A stretch of 39,221 bases of DNA from Treponema sp. (GTDB lineage Bacteria > Spirochaetota > Spirochaetia > Treponematales > Breznakiellaceae): NCBI GenBank assembly GCA_031290325.1, contig JAITNU010000028.1, positions 1 to 39,221 on the forward strand, in the 5' to 3' direction. Positions 16,751 to 24,703 of this stretch are shown one piece after another; position 1 is the first letter of the stretch; the number at the start of each line of letters is the position of its first letter. Position numbers and translations under genes: made by a program. A model generated the notes under the pieces. The model saw nothing but the letters and a program-made list of their open reading frames with translations, ran no database searches and had not been told where the DNA came from.

Positions 16751-18232
16751 CTAAATCAAGCGGATAATCGCCTTATCGGTAACCAGGGAAAGGGGAACAG
16801 CATAGAGCATATCCTGATCCATATCCTGCTTAAAGCGGGCCACTAGGGTCTTACCTTCAACCTGCTCCCGGGAAAGACTCCGGATCCGGTTGCCATAGAC
16901 CGTGGGTTTCAGGGCAATCCGCTTCCCCTGCGGGTCAAACACCGAGAGGTTCTGCTCCCTATCAATACCCATGCGGGTGATATGTAAGGCGAAAACCGGC
17001 TCCTGAGCTGCCAGAGGGTTCCGGATCTGGACCTTAACCGCCTCGATCACCTCGTTAAAATCAGCGGCCCCTGCAGTCGCAAGGGCGGTAAAGTCTTCGG
17101 GGTTCAGGTCCCGCCAGGCCTGCCGTTCCCACCGCACCTGGGGGTTTTTATCTCCCGGATAGATGTAGAGTTCACTGGCGATCAGCACCTTAAAGAAACT
17201 GTCCTGGGGCGGCTTGTTTAACCGGTAGGGCCTCACGTTCCTGGTCATGTAGATATCCCTGGTACCCAGGGACAGCCAAATACCCTCATCAACATACTGT
17301 TTCCTGACATCGTCTTCATAAACCGAAAAGGCACACTGCACGAGTTCCACACCGGTCCGCATACAGCCCTTTGCTTTAAGTTCGGTGAGTTTCCAGGTAT
17401 AACCAATCTGTTCCTCAATAGCAGAATTGAGCATATCAGCTTCGGCAGTGTGGGTCAGCTCCGGGAATGCCGCATAATCCGCCTGCTTGTGTTCAAGGTA
17501 GGTCCGGCTCTTTTTCAGCAAGGCATAGAGATAGGTGAGCTGCCTGAGCGCAGGTTCAAAGTCTTTGCTGAATGGAGGTAAAGAAAGGCCCTTTTTTCCC
17601 CGGGACTGCTTGAGGTCCGCAGGTTCAGCAGCACTGGTATTTTTCTGTCCTGTCAGGATGAGGGTCATGAGTTCGGTAAACCCTGCCTGAATACCGCTTA
17701 TATTGTAATTCCCCAGCTCTTGTATCTGGGTATCAAAAGCATCGGTGATGGCATAGATCCCGGTAAGCACGATGTTGTGCAGCATTTTCTCCCCCAGGGT
17801 AATGCCCTCAAGCTGAACCGTACAGTTCTTTGCCTCACTGAGGGCCTTTGCCCTGGTGATAAGCACCGGTTTCGCCTCTTTTTCCGCCTTTGCCTTATCC
17901 TTGTCACGGGCTTTGAGCAGGGAAGGCGGAATCGGGCATACCGCAAAGGGATGTCCCACAAACAAGGCATACAAAAGGCCGATGCTGTGCTTACAGGGCT
18001 TATGCCGGTTTGGACAGGTGCATCGGCCCAGGGGCCTTTCAGGGTCCAGGAAATCAACCGAGCAATGATAGGCTTCCGCACCGCTTCCAATACAACTCCC
18101 CCACACCAGCGACTCATCCTCACTCCGGTTCAGGGTGATAAAATTCCCCTGCTCCACCAGTTCCCTGGCAGTTGCCTCGGTATGAGGATTACCTGCAAAT
18201 AGACTCATAATATCTTGTTCTGTTACCGTCAT
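16751..18232 (-). CDS. SWIM zinc-finger protein
   Basis: A 493-residue protein with a SWIM zinc finger near the N-terminus: Cys71, Cys73, Cys80 and His82 in CTCPNRHKPCKH, matching the CxC(xn)CxH pattern. A hydrophobic helix and a Lys/Ala-rich linker follow, then a long region of unknown fold with no recognised enzyme motif. SWIM domains bind DNA or protein partners. In many bacteria, SWIM proteins of this architecture neighbour HEAT-repeat, MoxR-type AAA and VWA genes (recollection). Here only the HEAT partner is present. The gene is first in a two-gene operon and has a good promoter directly upstream (18262-18290). The exact function is unknown. Confidence 0.85.
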   Translation of the reverse strand: MTVTEQDIMSLFAGNPHTEATARELVEQGNFITLNRSEDESLVWGSCIGSGAEAYHCSVDFLDPERPLGRCTCPNRHKPCKHSIGLLYALFVGHPFAVCPIPPSLLKARDKDKAKAEKEAKPVLITRAKALSEAKNCTVQLEGITLGEKMLHNIVLTGIYAITDAFDTQIQELGNYNISGIQAGFTELMTLILTGQKNTSAAEPADLKQSRGKKGLSLPPFSKDFEPALRQLTYLYALLKKSRTYLEHKQADYAAFPELTHTAEADMLNSAIEEQIGYTWKLTELKAKGCMRTGVELVQCAFSVYEDDVRKQYVDEGIWLSLGTRDIYMTRNVRPYRLNKPPQDSFFKVLIASELYIYPGDKNPQVRWERQAWRDLNPEDFTALATAGAADFNEVIEAVKVQIRNPLAAQEPVFALHITRMGIDREQNLSVFDPQGKRIALKPTVYGNRIRSLSREQVEGKTLVARFKQDMDQDMLYAVPLSLVTDKAIIRLI

Positions 18233-18261
18233 ATACCTACCGTCGTATAAAGCATGGGAAT

Positions 18262-18290
18262 ATTAAATACCATTTGGCCTGAGTAGTCAA
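18262..18290 (-). promoter_or_regulatory. Sigma-70-like promoter of the SWIM-HEAT operon
   Basis: On the minus strand, TTGACT (18290-18285), 17-base spacer, TTTAAT (18267-18262), each box one mismatch from consensus. It begins immediately after the stop codon of the small broken gene and about 30 bases before the SWIM start codon. An 11-base motif ATGGTATTTAA overlaps the -10 box and recurs once upstream, around 18314-18324. Confidence 0.6.
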
Positions 18291-18511
18291 CTATTCCCTA
18301 ATAGCCGGCAGGTTAAATACCATAGGATTACCGAAAACAATTTCGCCGCGTCCGGCAATGCGCTGTATTTCAGGTGGATATTGGTCTATATCGGTTAAAT
18401 AATGAAATACCGCACTATATCTGGTGGTCTTACCATCACTTTATCCTGTTCCTCGACTACTGTCAAACCCCTGCGAAGTGAGGAGTTTCTTGGTAAGCTA
18501 TCGTTTGCCAT
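18291..18511 (-). pseudogene. Small gene interrupted by a frameshift, function unknown
   Basis: ATG 18511 has an excellent ribosome site (AAGGAGG, 18526-18520, eight bases away). Its frame reads 38 residues (MANDSLPRNSSLRRGL...) to a TAA. At GATAAAGTG a second frame, shifted by -1, continues as SDGKTTRYSAVFHYL, then DIDQYPPEIQRIAGRGEIVF, ending in PAIRE at TAG 18291-18293. Joined, it would be a roughly 73-residue protein. The second frame reads like real protein. The cause could be a recent indel, a sequencing error or programmed slipping; the local sequence is not a classical slippery heptamer. I do not recognise the family. Confidence 0.4.
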
Positions 18512-18530
18512 TCCTGGCGCCTCCTTACCC

Positions 18531-19112
18531 CTACGCCCCCAGAACCCTATATAAAAGTGCCGCCACAGATGTAAAAATAAGGGATAAAAGCCCCATGGAG
18601 ATGAGCATCAGGGGAACGCCCCGCAGGAAGGAGGGGACCGCTTCCCGGTCGGATCGTATGCGGATCTCCTTGAGCAGGAACAGTGAAAACAACACCCCCA
18701 GGGCAAATCCCAGGGAGAGGATACAGGCTTCGGCAAAGGTAACGGCCAGGTGTATGGTTAGTATGAGGGAGCTGAGGGCAAGACCGTTGTAGGCGGAAAG
18801 GGCGGTAAACATCTTTGACGCCGGTACTATCCGGGGGAGGAACCGGGTACACAGCAGTTCAAGTCCCATACAGACCAGGGCGCTTAAGGGGAACAGCAAC
18901 ACATATTCAAGAAATCCAAAGGAGAGGGGGGATAAGATATACGAAAAAACAACCCAGAGAAACAGAACGGATACAAAGATCACCCCCCCTTGAAAGAAGG
19001 GGATTGGAATGGACTCCTCCTGCCCCATCTCCTGTATGACCAGGGGGAATTGCAGTATCAGGTTGAGGGAAAGGCTTGAAAAAACAGCCAGCGCTACCAG
19101 GGTACTCATCAT
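18531..19112 (-). CDS. rnfA: RnfA-like membrane subunit, cysteines missing
   Basis: A 193-residue protein with six membrane helices, exactly the usual RnfA/NqrE length, and the last gene of the Rnf-like operon; its start overlaps the RnfE stop. In characterised Rnf and Nqr complexes, RnfA/RnfE (NqrE/NqrD) hold a 2Fe-2S cluster in the membrane through conserved Cys in helices 1 and 4. Here the helix-1 motif NNFVL(x4)GLCPF is replaced by SLSLNLILQFPL, and the helix-4 TNCAVLG is replaced by LSAYNGLALSS, so both Cys are absent. The C-terminal VPSFLRGVPLMLISMGLLSL matches the family (PFRGxxIALIxAGLMSLAF). Assignment as RnfA rather than a second RnfE rests on length, gene order and this C-terminus. 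Confidence 0.75.
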   Translation of the reverse strand: MMSTLVALAVFSSLSLNLILQFPLVIQEMGQEESIPIPFFQGGVIFVSVLFLWVVFSYILSPLSFGFLEYVLLFPLSALVCMGLELLCTRFLPRIVPASKMFTALSAYNGLALSSLILTIHLAVTFAEACILSLGFALGVLFSLFLLKEIRIRSDREAVPSFLRGVPLMLISMGLLSLIFTSVAALLYRVLGA

Positions 19113-19753
19113 GAGCGCTCCGAAAGGTACTCTTTTCGCAGGTTCCGGAAAATAGCTACCCCGTACCCGAAGAGCACCAAGGCCCCTGCAGAGGTCGAGA
19201 GGACCTTGATGGGGAGGAGGGACTCTCCATTCGCCCCATCAACCAGGGAAATAATCCCCGTCGCGCCTCCAGGCAGTGAAAGGGACATAAACCCCAGGGG
19301 TTCCCGAATGAGCGCAAAGGCTACGATAAAGATGCCCAGGGTAATCGCCTCCAGTAAAGCCTTCATGAGGACCTCTTGAATGACCAGGGAATCATCAGGC
19401 ATATCAAGGTACCTGAATAAATCGGAACCAACGCAGTAACCGGGGATCAGCATGATAAGATACGAAACGCTCATGGTCAGGAACGGGCTGAGGAGCCAGA
19501 GCACCAATAGGAAGCAGCTCCCGATGAGGCTTGACAAGAAGATAAGCACAATGATCTTTCCCTTTTTGGGGAAATAGGGCTGGGCAAAAAAGGCCGCAAT
19601 AGCGGTCAATTCGTACACCCAGATCAAGGCTCCCACCACCGCAAGGGCAAAGGCAAGGTGGCTTGAAGCCATGATTAAAAGCCCGGCCCCGGCCAAGGTG
19701 GAAAGGGGCGCATGGGAACCCCAGAGCAAATACCGCTGAAAACGCCGTTTCAT
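19109..19753 (-). CDS. rnfE: RnfE-like membrane subunit
   Basis: A 214-residue polytopic membrane protein. The region FALIREPLGFMSLSLPGG matches the RnfE/NqrD C-terminal loop and fixes the family. The helix-1 Cys motif (NPVLxxxLGLCP) is not visible; the first helix reads APLSTLAGAGLLIMASS. The second site is partly kept as LIPGYCVGSD, where the usual NC(x3)GR would be, so one of two cluster Cys may remain. The start abuts the RnfG stop and the stop overlaps rnfA. In a functional Rnf complex this subunit would form the membrane electron path with RnfA. Whether it still binds iron-sulfur here is doubtful. Confidence 0.8.
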   Translation of the reverse strand: MKRRFQRYLLWGSHAPLSTLAGAGLLIMASSHLAFALAVVGALIWVYELTAIAAFFAQPYFPKKGKIIVLIFLSSLIGSCFLLVLWLLSPFLTMSVSYLIMLIPGYCVGSDLFRYLDMPDDSLVIQEVLMKALLEAITLGIFIVAFALIREPLGFMSLSLPGGATGIISLVDGANGESLLPIKVLSTSAGALVLFGYGVAIFRNLRKEYLSERS

Positions 19754-20248
19754 TTATTCTTCCTCCTGATCGTACTCTTCCGCGTCGTGTTCTTCCACAA
19801 GAACGGCAGTCTGGGGGATCCGCGCTGCCTCTGCTTCAATGCGCCGCAGGTAGATGTTGAGGATACCCCGGGGAAGCTGTTCCAGAATCTGTTTGGAATA
19901 CCGGTTTACCGGAATGAGGTCCCCTTCAGCAACGGTTCCTGTAGGGGAGACCACCGCGATACAGGGGGCCTGAATGCCGTCGGCCATGATGGAAAAAACC
20001 AGGGCCCGGTTTTCAGAATCCACCAGGGTATACCATGTTCCCAGGGAGATCGCCCCTTCGGGAAGCCCCCTCCGGGGGATTGGGGCATCAAGGCGCCGGG
20101 AATCTTCTTGCCATACCCTGGCGAGGCTGCTCCAGAGTATCTGGGTACGGATCGGCTGGGTAAAAAACCAGAGCAAGCAGCCGATGAGGATCAGCCCTGC
20201 AATCCATCCGATTAAAATACCCATATCTTTAAGATCATCATGCCGCAT
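19754..20248 (-). CDS. rnfG: RnfG-like protein without the flavinylation motif
   Basis: A protein of about 164 residues with one N-terminal membrane helix (MGILIGWIAGLILIGCLLWF) and a periplasmic domain, in the RnfG position of the operon. I choose ATG 20248, which has GGAG five bases upstream; a TTG at 20266 would overlap RnfD further. Known RnfG proteins are about 200 residues and carry FMN covalently bound to Thr in a (S/T)GAT motif in the C-terminal half. No such motif exists here, and the protein ends in an acidic tail (VEEHDAEEYDQEEE). Identification rests mainly on position and topology, so it could be an unrelated single-span protein. If it is RnfG, it cannot be flavinylated in the usual way. 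Confidence 0.6.
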   Translation of the reverse strand: MRHDDLKDMGILIGWIAGLILIGCLLWFFTQPIRTQILWSSLARVWQEDSRRLDAPIPRRGLPEGAISLGTWYTLVDSENRALVFSIMADGIQAPCIAVVSPTGTVAEGDLIPVNRYSKQILEQLPRGILNIYLRRIEAEAARIPQTAVLVEEHDAEEYDQEEE

Positions 20249-21245
20249 ACAAACTCCGGCTTTCAAGGTCCCGGATCAGCGGGACCAGGGCATTAATCAG
20301 CGTAATGGCAAAAAAAGCGCCATAAACTTCCGAACCCTGATACCGGAACAGATAGGTACAGCAGGCTGCCAGGAGGGCCGTGATAAGGGACCCCCGCGGT
20401 GATTTCGGTCCGGTAACGGGGTCGGTGCCCAGGAGAAATGCCGCCACCATGGTTCCCCCTGAAAAAAAGCCGAAGAGTATATCCCCGGCGCCCAGGGCGC
20501 CCCCAAAGGGCAAGGCTCCAAAGATTCTGATGAGCAGCCCGTACATACCCAGGTATACCGCCGGCACCCAGGATCGGGTTACCTTGAACGCGATAATGAT
20601 AATGGTTCCCCCTAAAAAGGCAAGGAGTCCCCGGTCCGCGATAATACCGGTGGTAGCAGTGGTAAGCAGATCGATATACCCTCCCGGTAATGCCGACCTG
20701 GTGATTGAAAAAACCGTTTTATTAAGCCACGCCGCTGCTATGCTGTCAAAGGAACGAAATTCCGGCTGAAAGTGTTCAAGACTTTCCTGCAAAAACGCGG
20801 CGGGAGAAATCTCCAGGGCCGTATTGAACGCGGCAGGCCATGAAAACCGGATAAAAAGCCACCCTCCAAGTGCGGGATTCAGCCAGTTTGCTCCCAGGCC
20901 GCCAAAACTATGCTTCACTACGGCCATGGCAAAGACGGCGCCAATAGCCGCATATAAAGGATGTACCGAATTGGGGAGGAGAAGTGCCAAGAGAAGGGCT
21001 GAGGTGATGGCGCTTCCATCCCGCAGCATCCCTGCCTTATCGGTTCTGAAGTAGATCAGAAATTCGGTGAAGATTGCCGCAATCACCACCGTAAGGGCGA
21101 TAATCAGAGAAGCAAACCCATCGGTTAAGGAAGACTGAAAAATCGTCATACCGGCGCAGAGGCTGACCAGCCACATCCGTCCTGCGGTTGGCCGGCTCAG
21201 ATTGATATGAGGTTTCTGAAAGAAGCGGATATACGGTTCATGCAT
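20238..21245 (-). CDS. rnfD: RnfD-like electron transport subunit
   Basis: A 335-residue membrane protein with clear RnfD/NqrB signatures: DGSAITSALLLALLLP (76-91) and FGGLGANWLNPALGG (114-128). About nine to ten hydrophobic helices are present. In RnfD a covalent FMN sits on Thr of a Dxx(S/T)GAT sequence. The corresponding stretch here is DLLTTATTG (192-200), where the Gly is Thr, so flavinylation at Thr198 is possible but uncertain. The start ATG 21245 overlaps the RnfC stop by eight bases, and the stop overlaps rnfG. The subunit would form the ion-pumping core of the complex. This is the best-conserved membrane subunit of the operon. Confidence 0.88.
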   Translation of the reverse strand: MHEPYIRFFQKPHINLSRPTAGRMWLVSLCAGMTIFQSSLTDGFASLIIALTVVIAAIFTEFLIYFRTDKAGMLRDGSAITSALLLALLLPNSVHPLYAAIGAVFAMAVVKHSFGGLGANWLNPALGGWLFIRFSWPAAFNTALEISPAAFLQESLEHFQPEFRSFDSIAAAWLNKTVFSITRSALPGGYIDLLTTATTGIIADRGLLAFLGGTIIIIAFKVTRSWVPAVYLGMYGLLIRIFGALPFGGALGAGDILFGFFSGGTMVAAFLLGTDPVTGPKSPRGSLITALLAACCTYLFRYQGSEVYGAFFAITLINALVPLIRDLESRSLYAA

Positions 21246-22533
21246 GGTTGTTCTCCCCTGCCTGCAGGATAGTGGTACTCAGGGGAAGCCGTGAAGGGCA
21301 CACCACTTCACAGCAGCCGCAGCCGTGACATGCTCCTGCCGTGCCGGCGTGTCTTCCTCCCTTTATCCGCTTGAATAAGGTTTCCGGATCCAGTCCCACC
21401 GGGCATACGATTCTACATTCCCCGCATCCGATACAGCTTCTGGCCACAGTCCCCCCGATCTGTCCCTTGAGGAGGGCCATGACCGCGTAACTCGTCTTCA
21501 TCACTGGCTCGTCCAGATCAAGCACGGTGCGGCCCAAGAGGGGAGAACCGATGGCGATGCGCCGGGGTTCTTTGACAAAGCCCCCACATTCGGCAAAAAC
21601 ATCCCTGATCCTGGTCCCTATCCTCACCTTCATCACCTGGGGGGTCTTGATCGCCGAACCGCCCACCGCGATGTACCGGTCGAGGATGGGCTTTCTCAAG
21701 GTTACCGCGTCGTGGATTGCCGCCAAGGTAGCAGGCCCCTGGATGAAGAGCCTCCCTAATTCAAGGCCCTCTTTTTTTTCATACGCTCTGAGGACCAGTT
21801 CCAGTTCCCGCCGGTTCCGCTGGGGATACCGGGAACCGACCAGGATCAGGGAAGCGGGAATATCCCAGGATTTTGATTCAGCAAGTAACAAAGTCCCCAG
21901 CTCCTGCTCTTTATGGGAAACGGCGTATACAATACGGCTCGCCGGCCCGGCCCGGCTCATGATAACGCTCCCCTCCACCACCGCCTTGAGCCGTTCCCGG
22001 CAGAGGACATAATCGGCGGCGAGCCAGGGGTCATCAAACACGCAGCGGACAACCAGGCTCATCGGTTCCTGGACAGCATTGAGCGCAACAAACACATCTG
22101 CCAGGGGACGGCCTTCCCCTTCCATTTCCACAATGCCGTATTCCGTGATGAGGCGCTGCATTTCCGAGGGCATCATCTGTTCCCAGGGGTAACGTACCTC
22201 GGGCTTGCCTAGTTTTTCAAAACTCCCCTCCATACGGATGACCAGGGCATCGTTGCTATTTCCCCCGGCCATTTCCCAGGAAACCATGCGAACCACCTGA
22301 CCGGGAACCGTGGCATGGACATTTGCCGAGAGCGGCCCCCGGGCCCGGCCTATGAGCATGCCTTCCTTCACGTAATCCCCCACGGAAACCAGGGGCTGGG
22401 CCTTGGTTCCGGTTTGTTGAGCCAGGGGTATCACTGAAAGCACTGGCAGAAAGGCGATAACACCAGCATCTTTGGCAGGAACCGTGGCATCCTCAAAGTG
22501 TATCCCCCCGCGGGGAAATGAATATACTGTCAT
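21238..22533 (-). CDS. rnfC: RnfC-like iron-sulfur/flavin subunit
   Basis: A 431-residue peripheral subunit that in Rnf complexes oxidises or reduces NAD(H) through FMN. The N-terminus FPRGGIHFED matches the family opening. The barrel-sandwich segment ANVHATVPGQVVRM follows, then the Rossmann/SLBB region (GPATLAAIHDAV and KVRIGTRIRDVFAECGG). Two 4Fe-4S motifs close the protein: CIGCGECRIVCP and CHGCGCCEVVCP, both complete. The usual ECEP(x)LTADY element is altered to FDDPWLAADY, and YPQGxExxLI to YPQRNRRELEL, so the nucleotide site is changed. The start overlaps the upstream stop (ATGA). It is the first Rnf gene here; no rnfB is in the window. Confidence 0.9.
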   Translation of the reverse strand: MTVYSFPRGGIHFEDATVPAKDAGVIAFLPVLSVIPLAQQTGTKAQPLVSVGDYVKEGMLIGRARGPLSANVHATVPGQVVRMVSWEMAGGNSNDALVIRMEGSFEKLGKPEVRYPWEQMMPSEMQRLITEYGIVEMEGEGRPLADVFVALNAVQEPMSLVVRCVFDDPWLAADYVLCRERLKAVVEGSVIMSRAGPASRIVYAVSHKEQELGTLLLAESKSWDIPASLILVGSRYPQRNRRELELVLRAYEKKEGLELGRLFIQGPATLAAIHDAVTLRKPILDRYIAVGGSAIKTPQVMKVRIGTRIRDVFAECGGFVKEPRRIAIGSPLLGRTVLDLDEPVMKTSYAVMALLKGQIGGTVARSCIGCGECRIVCPVGLDPETLFKRIKGGRHAGTAGACHGCGCCEVVCPSRLPLSTTILQAGENNHA

Positions 22534-24080
22534 GCGGCTATCCGTTTATCATTATATACCAACATCTTTTTCTTTTTTCCCTTACCCTGCTTCCGCTGGA
22601 ATATAGCGGGAATACAAAATCCCAGGACCAGGGTTTCCGGGATAAACTCAGGCACCTCGGTCGTATTGCTACCAGGAGCATGTTGAGCATCAGTATGCGC
22701 TGAATTGCCTAGAAATTCCATAAGCCCTGCCAGGGGAAAGGGGGGAATTTCCTGTTTTTTTTGATTTTTATCTTTTTTGTCAATATCGTCATAGACCGGG
22801 AGGGCCTGGGTATACGCTCCGGTAATGAGTCCATCTTCACCAATATAATACCGCACATAGGTTGATGCATCACCGTCCCCCAGGGGGGTTATGGAAAAAG
22901 AAGCCTGGAACATCGCATGACGTTCATATTCAGTAGCGTCAATTACGCATAAGAAATGGTCCTCCAGGCTGGCAGGCTGATGATAGGGGTTTACATTTCC
23001 AAGCATCCTGGGTACCAGCAAGGCCTGGAACGAAACCAGGGCAAAGGGAATGATGGTCCGGGGAAAAAAGGCAGGGTGTTCCTCCATGATGGTTACCGGT
23101 GTAAACCGTACATGATCCTTCCCCTGGTTTGATTCGGCGAAAAGGCTTGCCCAGAAGACTGCGAAGCAGCATACCAGGTCCATGATACCCAAAACCGGCG
23201 GGATCTTCCCCATACAGCAGAGTATCCCATAGAGGAGCACATATACCAGAGATAGGAACCAGGGCCGTTTAGCAGGGCGGTCTTTATACCCATACCGCAG
23301 AGAAACCAGCAGCTCCCGCAGCGGCTGGGTCAAGGCGCTGAACAAGGCGGTCAGTGCCGCAGCCAGGGTAAGCCCCAGGGGACCTGCACATACAAAGGCC
23401 CCCAGACTCGGAAACAGGGCGGCGGTGATGAGGGGGGCATCTGAAAGAAACAGGCTTACCACCGCAGCCAGGGCAAAGAGGATACAATAAAACAGGAGGG
23501 GCTCTTCTGCACGCCCCAGATATTCAATTGAAAAGGGGATATCCCCTAAAGCCGCGGTAAGGGATTGCTCAAAATACACGATTCCAGGGGGTTTACCAAG
23601 ACCAATACCGCTCGTATTCCACCAGGCAGATAACGTCGATAGTACCCCATGTATATCTGTTCTGGTCGTTTTAAAGGCCCCCCTCATTAATTCCCGTGAA
23701 AAGGGAATAAAAAACAGCCGTTTCCCATCGCGGACAAAAAAGGCCTGCAGCCGTTGTGCATACCCGTCATCCCGGGGATCAAAGGTTTCGATCCGCTCCC
23801 GGTACTCCTCCAGGGGGATCTGCGCTAAGGCACCAAAATCATCCAGAAACACCCATTGGGTTGACTCGGAAAGGTAATTGGTGATAGGAGGGTACCTTCC
23901 ACCCAGTCCTCCTGAAAGGGTATCCCCGATAAGCTTGTCAGGGTACGAGGCATCCACCCTCAGCACCGCGTATTTTTCACCAGGTTCCCGGGGCAGGTAT
24001 CCCAGGGCCAAAGAAACCATGCAAGCTCCCAGTCCCAGGGAGAGCAGCACCGCAAGCAGCAGGGACTTTCTGCAGGACAT
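22530..24080 (-). CDS. Unknown polytopic membrane protein of the Rnf operon
   Basis: A protein of about 516 residues. I take ATG 24080 as start because it follows the upstream stop and begins with a typical N-terminal helix (SCRKSLLLAVLLSLGLGACM); TTG 24110 and ATG 24098 are in-frame alternatives. After the first helix there is a periplasmic-type domain of about 170 residues (SESTQWVFLDDFGALAQIP and following). Seven or eight membrane helices come next, then a soluble C-terminal domain with a Lys/Asp-rich linker and a basic tail (RKQGKGKKKKM). No known enzyme motif is visible. It is coupled to rnfC by an ATGA overlap, so it may be an accessory or replacement subunit of the Rnf-like complex (inference from position). 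Confidence 0.72.
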   Translation of the reverse strand: MSCRKSLLLAVLLSLGLGACMVSLALGYLPREPGEKYAVLRVDASYPDKLIGDTLSGGLGGRYPPITNYLSESTQWVFLDDFGALAQIPLEEYRERIETFDPRDDGYAQRLQAFFVRDGKRLFFIPFSRELMRGAFKTTRTDIHGVLSTLSAWWNTSGIGLGKPPGIVYFEQSLTAALGDIPFSIEYLGRAEEPLLFYCILFALAAVVSLFLSDAPLITAALFPSLGAFVCAGPLGLTLAAALTALFSALTQPLRELLVSLRYGYKDRPAKRPWFLSLVYVLLYGILCCMGKIPPVLGIMDLVCCFAVFWASLFAESNQGKDHVRFTPVTIMEEHPAFFPRTIIPFALVSFQALLVPRMLGNVNPYHQPASLEDHFLCVIDATEYERHAMFQASFSITPLGDGDASTYVRYYIGEDGLITGAYTQALPVYDDIDKKDKNQKKQEIPPFPLAGLMEFLGNSAHTDAQHAPGSNTTEVPEFIPETLVLGFCIPAIFQRKQGKGKKKKMLVYNDKRIAA

Positions 24081-24084
24081 CACC

Positions 24085-24591
24085 CTATAAATTGGCATAG
24101 GCTGCGGCAATAAAAATACCCAGAAGCGCCCCCACTACCACTTCCAGCGGCGCATGACCATGGACCTCCTTGATCGGGTGGAATTCCGTCTTCAGCCGCT
24201 CCGCCACGTTCCGTCCCAGGATATTGAGCATCCGTGCCTGGATTCCCGAAGAACGGCGTACCCCCATGGCATCCCGCATGACAATGAGGGCGATCCAGAA
24301 AGAGACCACAAACAGATTGGACCCTATACCTGCGCTGAAGGCCACGGAGGTGGTCATGGACGAAACCAGGGCCGCATGACTGGAAGGCATACCGCCGGTA
24401 CGCCAGGCTATAGTCTCCAGTATTTCCCGGGGACTTCTTTTTTTACGGGCATTCAGCACAACGATCACGGTCTTCATAAGCTGGGCAAAAAACCAGCTTG
24501 AAATAGAGGATAAAAAAACAGGATTCTCAAAAAAAGGTTTTAACGATACCGCCCGTATAGACAATGATAACGACATTATGTAACAATCCAT
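24085..24591 (-). CDS. Divergent PAP2-family (DUF212) membrane protein
   Basis: A 168-residue membrane protein of the divergent PAP2/acid phosphatase family (DUF212). Signature elements are TGGMPSSHAALVSS, MRDAMGVRRSSGIQA and HGHAPLEVVVGALLG, which correspond to the KxxxxRP-less phosphatase motifs with catalytic-type His residues. Four hydrophobic helices are present. Family members probably dephosphorylate lipid phosphates at the membrane, but the bacterial role is not settled. The start could be ATG 24591 or ATG 24576 (MSLSLSIRAV); neither has a good ribosome site. It is the first gene of the seven-gene run ending in rnfA and is divergent from rplU. A TTGACA at 24611-24606 could serve it if the start is the downstream one. 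Confidence 0.85.
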   Translation of the reverse strand: MDCYIMSLSLSIRAVSLKPFFENPVFLSSISSWFFAQLMKTVIVVLNARKKRSPREILETIAWRTGGMPSSHAALVSSMTTSVAFSAGIGSNLFVVSFWIALIVMRDAMGVRRSSGIQARMLNILGRNVAERLKTEFHPIKEVHGHAPLEVVVGALLGIFIAAAYANL

Positions 24592-24642
24592 CAGGAAAGG
24601 GCTTTTGTCAAGGTTCCCCTGCTCAGGCGCTGTTTAAGGTAC

Positions 24643-24672
24643 TTGACGAGGGACGCCTTTGTAGGATATATA
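24643..24672 (+). promoter_or_regulatory. Promoter of the rplU-rsfS operon
   Basis: TTGACG (24643-24648), 18-base spacer, TATATA (24667-24672), about 31 bases before the L21 start codon. The leader is too short for a folded ribosomal-protein leader, so autoregulation at an upstream RNA structure is unlikely here. Confidence 0.65.
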
Positions 24673-24703
24673 CAGTATTACATTATTTATAAGGAAAATC
24701 GTC

